A stretch of DNA of 11,445 bases from DASQDN01 sp035630195 (GTDB lineage: Bacteria; Acidobacteriota; Terriglobia; Bryobacterales; Bryobacteraceae), in the NCBI GenBank assembly GCA_035630195.1, contig DASQLD010000468.1, positions 1 to 11,445 on the forward strand. The letters run 5' to 3'. Under the pieces are notes generated by a model. It searched no databases. It was not told where the DNA came from and saw nothing but the letters and a program-made list of their open reading frames with translations. Each line of letters opens with the position of its first letter. Within the stretch, counting starts at the first letter, position 1. Positions 7,107-11,445 of this stretch are shown piece after piece. Both the position numbers and the translations under genes were made by a program.

Positions 7107-9752
7107 ATGATCCGTTTCTCGGGCCTATTCCTAGCAGGCGTCCTGCTTGCGCAACAACCACCGCTGATTGATCGCGAGTTGCTGTTCGGCGATCCGGAGA
7201 TTTCCGGCGCGCAGATCTCACCCGACGGAAAGTACATTGCGTTCATTAAGCCGTGGAATAAGACGCGAAACGTCTGGGTGAAGGGAACGGAGGAACCGTT
7301 TGCTTCGGCTCGGCTTGTAACGGCGGATACAAAACGTCCGATTCCTGGGTACTTTTGGAGCCGTGACGGCAAGTTCATCCTGTTTGTTCAGGATACAGCG
7401 GGAGACGAGAATTTCAACGTCCACGCCGTCAATCCGGCGGACAAGCCGGCTGCCGGCGCTGAAGCGCCTCCGGCGCGCAACGTTACCGAGGCGAAAGGTG
7501 TGCGGGCCTTCATATATGGGGTTCCAAAGAGTGACCCCGACACCATATATGTCGGACTAAACGACCGTGACAAAGCTTGGCACGATCTGTACAAGGTCAA
7601 AATCTCAACCGGCGAGCGCACGCTCTTGCGCAAGAACGAGGATCGAATCACAGGTTGGAGTTTTGACAACAAAGATCAACTGCGCCTGGCGACGCGCGCA
7701 GCCAACAACGGCGACACGGAGATTCTACGCGTGGACGCCGATGGACTGAAGAAGATCTACTCCTGCGACTGGTCGGAACAGTGCTACCCTGCGCGATTCC
7801 ACAAGGACAACAAACGCGTATACATCCACACCAATCGCGGGAACACCAATCTCATCCAGCTCTCGTTGCTCGATCCTGAAACTGGGAAGGAAGAGTTGGT
7901 CGAATCCGATCCCGAAAAGAAGGTAGATCTCTCCGGCGCGATGATCTCAGAACTGACGGACGAGATCATTTCCACAACCTACTACGAAGCGAAGCCAAGA
8001 ATCTATTGGAAAGATAAGAGTTTTGAAGCCGATTACAAAAAGATTCGGCAACAGTACGGAGATAAACAAGTCAACTTCGGGTCCAGAACCAGGGATGAGC
8101 GGTTTTGGCTCGTCACAGTCAACAGCGACACGGAGCCGGGGGAAACTCTTCTATTCGACCGGAAGACGAAGAAGTTGACTCCACAGTACAAGATCCGAGA
8201 GAAAATCAATCGCGAGCATCTCGCTGAGATGCAGCCCATCCGCTATGAGTCGATCGGCGGAATGGAGATCCCTGCGTACCTGACGCTTCCAAAAGGCGTC
8301 CCGGCCAAGAATCTCCCGATGGTGTTGGTGCCCCATGGAGGTCCTTGGGGAAGGGATGGTTGGGGCTACAACAGCCTGGCGCAGTTCTGGGCGAATCGTG
8401 GGTATGCAGTGCTTCAGCCGAACTTCCGCAGCTCCACCGGCTATGGCAAGCAGTTCCTCAACGCCGGAGATCGGGAGTGGGGACAGAAAATGCAGGACGA
8501 TCTCACTTGGGGTGTCAAATACCTGGTCGCGAAGGGAATTGCCGACCCCAAGCGCGTAGGAATCATGGGCGGCTCTTATGGCGGTTACGCCACGCTGGCG
8601 GGTGTCGCGTTCACACCGGACCTCTATGCGGCGGGTGTGTCGATCGTAGGGCCTTCGAACCTCGTCACACTGCTTGAATCGATGCCTGCTTACTGGGAAG
8701 CAGGTCGCGTCATGTTTTACAAGCGGCTAGGGGATCCCCGGACACCGGAAGGCAAGGCGCAGCTCGAGCGTCAATCCCCCGTGAACTCCGCTGCAAAGAT
8801 CAAGACACCGCTTCTAGTGGCGCAGGGCGCCAACGACCCGAGAGTTCCCAAAAGCGAATCGGATCAGATTGTAATTGCCTTAAGGGACCGCAAATTCCCG
8901 GTTGAATATCTCGTCGCTCCGGATGAAGGGCACGGCTTCGCCCGACCGGTTAACAACATGGCGGTGTTTGCAGCGTCGGAGAAATTCTTCGCCAAACATC
9001 TCGGTGGCCGCTATCAGGAAACCATGACGCCAGAAGTGGCGGCTCGATTAAAAGAGATTACAGTCGACCCGAGCACGGTAGTTCTGGCGAAGAAGGTTGA
9101 TCCGTTGTCCGTTCAAGTTCCGAAAGTTGCGGCTACCTTGACGCCGGGAACCTTGCAGTACCTGACGAAGATTCAGCACGGCACGCAAATCATGCAAGTC
9201 AAACTTTCCACACAAGTCACCGAGGATGGCGCAAATTGGGTCGTGACCGATACGATGACGACCCCGATGGGTGAGGCTGTGGATCGCACCGTGCTCGACA
9301 AGACCAGCCTGGTTGTCCGCAAGCGAAGCGCGAAGCAGGGTCCAATGGCGATCGAGATGGACCTGAGCGGGAATAAGGCCACCGGGACGATGACAATGCA
9401 AGGCAATTCGAAACCCATCGACATTGATCTCGGAGGCCCATTGTTCGCAGACGCCGCCGGCGCTCTGCTTGTCATGGGTTCTCTGCCGCTGGCCGAGGGC
9501 TACACTACGACGTTCCGCAATTTCGACCTGGTAAAACAGAAGCCGAAGCTCATGCAATTGAAGGTAGCTGGAACCGAGAGTGCCGCTGTTCCTGCCGGGA
9601 CCTTTGACTCTTATAAGCTCGAGGTAACGTCCGCTGAAGGAGGTACCGAAAAGCTGACGGTCTGGATTGCGAAAGACACGCGAAAGCCCGTAAAAATGTT
9701 GGCGGTGATGCCACAGATGGGCGGAGCCACCATGACTGCCGAACTACAATAG
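7107..9752 (+). CDS. Exported S9-family prolyl-oligopeptidase-type serine peptidase with a DUF3108-like C-terminal domain
   Basis: 881 residues. A signal peptide (1-15, ending GVLLA before QQPP) shows export. Residues about 20-375 are an N-terminal propeller with WD40-like strands such as ISPDGKYIAF (37-46) and WSRDGKFILF (84-93). The alpha/beta-hydrolase domain (about 385-635) has HGGP (410-413), the nucleophile motif GGSYGG with Ser490, Asp577 in GANDPRVP and His609 in EGHGF, so the catalytic triad is complete. It should cleave small peptides, as in the DPP-IV/acylaminoacyl-peptidase group; exact specificity cannot be read from sequence. The family usually ends near residue 640. Here about 240 more residues follow, with PAGTFDSYKLEV (829-840) and VWIAKDTRKPVK (852-863), a pattern like DUF3108 domains. 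The extension is in frame and in one ORF. The ATG is set by AGGAG 7 bp upstream. Confidence 0.93.
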   Translation: MIRFSGLFLAGVLLAQQPPLIDRELLFGDPEISGAQISPDGKYIAFIKPWNKTRNVWVKGTEEPFASARLVTADTKRPIPGYFWSRDGKFILFVQDTAGDENFNVHAVNPADKPAAGAEAPPARNVTEAKGVRAFIYGVPKSDPDTIYVGLNDRDKAWHDLYKVKISTGERTLLRKNEDRITGWSFDNKDQLRLATRAANNGDTEILRVDADGLKKIYSCDWSEQCYPARFHKDNKRVYIHTNRGNTNLIQLSLLDPETGKEELVESDPEKKVDLSGAMISELTDEIISTTYYEAKPRIYWKDKSFEADYKKIRQQYGDKQVNFGSRTRDERFWLVTVNSDTEPGETLLFDRKTKKLTPQYKIREKINREHLAEMQPIRYESIGGMEIPAYLTLPKGVPAKNLPMVLVPHGGPWGRDGWGYNSLAQFWANRGYAVLQPNFRSSTGYGKQFLNAGDREWGQKMQDDLTWGVKYLVAKGIADPKRVGIMGGSYGGYATLAGVAFTPDLYAAGVSIVGPSNLVTLLESMPAYWEAGRVMFYKRLGDPRTPEGKAQLERQSPVNSAAKIKTPLLVAQGANDPRVPKSESDQIVIALRDRKFPVEYLVAPDEGHGFARPVNNMAVFAASEKFFAKHLGGRYQETMTPEVAARLKEITVDPSTVVLAKKVDPLSVQVPKVAATLTPGTLQYLTKIQHGTQIMQVKLSTQVTEDGANWVVTDTMTTPMGEAVDRTVLDKTSLVVRKRSAKQGPMAIEMDLSGNKATGTMTMQGNSKPIDIDLGGPLFADAAGALLVMGSLPLAEGYTTTFRNFDLVKQKPKLMQLKVAGTESAAVPAGTFDSYKLEVTSAEGGTEKLTVWIAKDTRKPVKMLAVMPQMGGATMTAELQ

Positions 9753-9769
9753 GCTTCGCGTTGGAAGCC
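9752..9769. terminator. Possible bidirectional hairpin after the S9 gene
   Basis: GGCTTC at 9752-9757 pairs with GAAGCC at 9764-9769 across a 6-base loop. It begins at the last base of the S9 stop codon. There is no T-run on the plus strand; on the minus strand the following TATTGTAGTT is only mildly T-rich. It could end transcription from either side but is a weak terminator by rule. Confidence 0.35.
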
Positions 9770-9770
9770 G

Positions 9771-9971
9771 CTAGCCGTCATTGAAGATCCGAAGACATTC
9801 CGGGCATAAATGATCCCGGCTGATGGTAGGCGCCAGATCGGGAGTAACGCATTCCGTTAGCTGCTCGCAACCACACAAAGTGGAAAAGTTAATTGACGTT
9901 CGATCCCAAATGTGACAGAGCGAACGTTGGATCTCATCTGCTTGTGGATCAGCTTCTTCTCCCGTGGGCAT
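9771..9971 (-). CDS. Hypothetical small Cys-rich protein, possibly zinc-binding (weak candidate)
   Basis: 66 residues with six Cys: C19, C33, C35, C42, C56 and C59, the last two in a HLCPECLRIF segment that looks like half of a zinc knuckle. The acidic N-terminus and the C-x-C, C-x2-C pairs give it the look of a real small metal-binding protein rather than a shadow, and no gene overlaps it on the other strand. Third-position GC is lower than in the neighbours, and there is no Shine-Dalgarno site before ATG 9971. A promoter-like TTGACT (10006-10011, minus strand) with TAGCTT (9983-9988) at 17-bp spacing lies upstream, and a hairpin follows its stop. I do not recognise the family; it may be a chance ORF. 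Confidence 0.35.
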   Translation of the reverse strand: MPTGEEADPQADEIQRSLCHIWDRTSINFSTLCGCEQLTECVTPDLAPTISRDHLCPECLRIFNDG

Positions 9972-10075
9972 AGCGCGTATTGAAGCTAACTGTGATTGCG
10001 TTCTAAGTCAATAGAACTGAGCAATCTACAGTACTTGCAGCACGAGCAAATGCACAGCGAGAGCTCGCCGGTCGC
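9972..10075. other. Intergenic stretch with an inverted repeat
   Basis: Together with the weak ORF at 9771-9971 this fills the gap between the S9 gene and the minus-strand unit. It contains a perfect 6-bp inverted repeat, GTTCTA (10000-10005) and TAGAAC (10012-10017), with a 6-base loop that reads TTGACT on the minus strand. A short palindromic GCGAGAGCTCGC lies at about 10057-10068, just beyond the stop of the 10076-10477 gene, without a T-run. I see no RNA gene here. Confidence 0.4.
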
Positions 10076-10477
10076 TTAGAAAAGGCGCTTAAGTTTGAAG
10101 CTTGTTTTCGTATTGCCGCGGAACTGAACACCGCCGCCATTGCCAGCGTTGGTGGAGGCCTCGCGCTCACGCGTGAGTTCCAACTCTCCGCCTTTCAGAA
10201 CACCCGTGAAGCGAAGACGTGTGTCGTTGATCTGATTGCCGGCCTGCTCCTGCTGCACGACCACGAACGAGATTTCATCTCCCGTTACCTGACCTTCACG
10301 AATCGGACTGCTCCGATAGTCGCCGTACAGCTTGCCTTCAAGAACGGTTCCCTTCTGTACGATCTTGAATTCCACGTCTTGGAACGCGCCGTTACGAGTC
10401 GGCATTTGCCCTACCCAAATACCCGAGAGGTCGGCCCCTAGGAGGGCGCTCGCAAAGAGAAAGACGAGCTTGCGCAT
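10076..10477 (-). CDS. Small exported protein downstream of DUF1552 (paralogue of the left-edge gene)
   Basis: 133 residues. A signal peptide (1-15, MRKLVFLFASALLGA) precedes DLSGIWVGQM. The mature part is beta-rich: FKIVQKGTVLEGKLYG, REGQVTGDEISFVVVQ, LRFTGVLKGGELELTRERE, then a Gly/Asn-rich loop and a closing TSFKLKRLF. The order and several key positions match the left-edge gene (1-303), so both belong to one family of exported small proteins common, from memory, in Acidobacteria and of unknown function. The ATG at 10477 lies 2 bp after the stop of the DUF1552 gene with a G-rich GCGGGG just upstream inside that gene, so translation is probably coupled. No catalytic or metal motif is seen; a ligand-binding or structural role is only a guess. 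Confidence 0.83.
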   Translation of the reverse strand: MRKLVFLFASALLGADLSGIWVGQMPTRNGAFQDVEFKIVQKGTVLEGKLYGDYRSSPIREGQVTGDEISFVVVQQEQAGNQINDTRLRFTGVLKGGELELTREREASTNAGNGGGVQFRGNTKTSFKLKRLF

Positions 10478-10479
10478 CG

Positions 10480-11445
10480 CTAACCCCGCAGCAGTCCAGG
10501 TAAGGGTCCGGTGCTGTCAGCGAATCGTTCTACGGGTGTGCCAAACGCATCCAGCATAGACACGTACAGATTCGCTGTCGGCGTGTCTTCCGCGTACATC
10601 AAGTGCTGACCGCTATCGATCCGTCCGCCACCCCGTCCGCCGAGTACTAATGGCAGTCTATGAGGATTGTGACTGTTCCCATCGCTTAGCGCTGACGCAA
10701 ACAGGACCATTGAGTTGTCGAGCACGCTCGAATCGCCTTCTTTCATGCTGTCCAGCTTCTTCAGCAGATAAGCGTATTGCTCGATATGCCAGCGGCTGAT
10801 GATCTCGTACTGCCGCAGCTTGTCGGCGTCCTTCTGGTGGTGAGACACATCGTGGTGGCCGGCGCTGACGCCTTCAAGGAACCGGAAACTCACATTGCTC
10901 ACCGCATTGCCAAACATCATTGTCGAAATGCGCGTTGTGTCGGTTTGGAACGCCGTCGCCATCATGTCGAGCATCAGTCGAACATGCTCGGCGTGATCAA
11001 TGGGACGGTCCGTTGGCGCTCCCTGGGGATCCATAGGAACGCGAGCTTTCCACGCCTTCTGGCCGCCGCTGCTGGACCGCTCGACGCGCTCCTCAAGCGA
11101 ACGCATCACCGAAAGATACTCATCGACACGAATCCGGTCCGCCGATCCAACCTGCGTCCGCAGACGCTTTGCGTCGCCTAACACTCGGTCCAGCAGCAAC
11201 GCGTCCATCTTTGCGGTATTCCCTTTGGGAACCGAAGCGGCCCGAAACAGACGCTCATACACAGATTTGGGATTGATTTCACGGGCCAGAGGAGTTGTCG
11301 GATTCGCCCACGCAATGTGGGAGCCGTAAACCCGCGTATAACCGACCACCGCGTCAACACCGATGGCAACTGGAGTCACTCCGAGTTCGAGTGAGGGCAG
11401 AGGAGTCTGATCCGCGATACGCTGAGCAGCTAACTGATCGACGGA
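10480..11445 (-). CDS. DUF1552 (HXXSHH) protein, 5'-truncated by window edge
   Basis: 321 C-terminal residues are visible; the frame is open to the last base, so the GTG at 11379 is not the start. The first residues, SVDQLAAQRIADQTPLPSLE, fit the middle of the DUF1552 family, whose members I recall as about 440-480 residues, often with a Tat signal that would lie outside the window. Further family features are YGSHIAWANPTTPLAREINP, the name-giving HXXSHH motif (HDVSHH, bases 10837-10854), LDNSMVLFASALSDGNSHN, and the closing LPLVLGGRGGGRIDSG. The motif suggests metal or heme binding, but no activity is established. In Planctomycetes and Acidobacteria these genes usually follow a DUF1592/DUF1588-type cytochrome-like gene, which would be expected just right of the window. 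In this window the gene is followed by a coupled small exported protein. Confidence 0.93.
   Translation of the reverse strand, partial: SVDQLAAQRIADQTPLPSLELGVTPVAIGVDAVVGYTRVYGSHIAWANPTTPLAREINPKSVYERLFRAASVPKGNTAKMDALLLDRVLGDAKRLRTQVGSADRIRVDEYLSVMRSLEERVERSSSGGQKAWKARVPMDPQGAPTDRPIDHAEHVRLMLDMMATAFQTDTTRISTMMFGNAVSNVSFRFLEGVSAGHHDVSHHQKDADKLRQYEIISRWHIEQYAYLLKKLDSMKEGDSSVLDNSMVLFASALSDGNSHNPHRLPLVLGGRGGGRIDSGQHLMYAEDTPTANLYVSMLDAFGTPVERFADSTGPLPGLLRG

Noticed and set aside
7511..7551. Perfect 9-bp inverted repeat CATATATGG/CCATATATG with a 23-bp spacer
   Set aside because: It lies inside the S9 coding sequence, and about two such repeats are expected by chance in a window this size. Codon content explains it.
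9360..9430. Resemblance of the S9 tail (NKATGTMTMQG) to the left-edge small protein (DKLTGTMTGPQG)
   Set aside because: Only one short beta-hairpin-like segment matches; the surrounding order differs, so common origin is not supported.
9048..9557. 169-codon minus-strand frame inside the S9 C-terminal extension
   Set aside because: Antisense shadow: the plus-strand frame is continuous with the peptidase and has DUF3108-like motifs.
7050..9983. Shared 11-mer GCGCGTATTGA at 7050-7060 and 9973-9983
   Set aside because: Several 11-base matches are expected by chance in 11 kb, and the second copy is not placed like a promoter element for a plus-strand gene.
1..11445. Search for CRISPR arrays, transposases, phage genes, tRNA or rRNA
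   Set aside because: No regularly spaced repeats, DDE or integrase motifs, or RNA gene signatures were seen on either strand.

Overview
The window looks like a chromosomal stretch of an Acidobacteriota bacterium, possibly Bryobacterales or Solibacter-like. The basis is the gene content: a PQQ-type beta-propeller with EF-hands, a DUF1552 (HXXSHH) protein, paired exported HEAT-repeat proteins, an S9 peptidase with an extra C-terminal domain, and many short signal peptides ending in A-Q or G-A-D. This assignment is inferred from family content, not from a marker gene. There is no rRNA, tRNA, insertion sequence, phage gene or CRISPR array.

Layout. Positions 1-2872 (+) hold the 3' part of a small exported protein, an exported PQQ-like beta-propeller carrying an EF-hand pair, and a cytoplasmic protein with a diadenylate-cyclase-like (DAC/DisA_N-type) C-terminal domain. 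Positions 2882-4751 (-) hold a two-gene unit: an exported protein with VirB10/TrbI-like sequence features and a glycine-rich segment, then a BNR/Asp-box sialidase-like protein with a TTG start. Positions 4843-7021 (+) hold two closely spaced exported HEAT-repeat genes, divergent from the previous unit. Positions 7107-9752 (+) hold a large exported S9 prolyl-oligopeptidase-type enzyme fused to a DUF3108-like domain, with its own promoter-like region. Positions 9753-10075 hold a weak candidate for a small Cys-rich protein on the minus strand, a hairpin and an inverted repeat. Positions 10076-11445 (-) hold a DUF1552 protein that runs off the right edge and, 2 bp after it, a small exported protein. 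That small protein is a paralogue of the one cut off at the left edge.

Working together. Most products carry signal peptides and act in the periplasm or outside the cell: peptide hydrolysis (S9), glycan hydrolysis or binding (sialidase fold), and protein-binding scaffolds (HEAT, propeller). They do not form one obvious pathway. The clearest functional pairs are the two HEAT genes (13 bp apart) and DUF1552 with its small exported partner (2 bp apart).

The most unusual gene is the DAC-domain protein. It keeps the DGA and GTRH signatures of c-di-AMP synthases, but the last Arg of GTRHR and the SEE-type motif have changed, and it has an N-terminal domain that I cannot assign with certainty.
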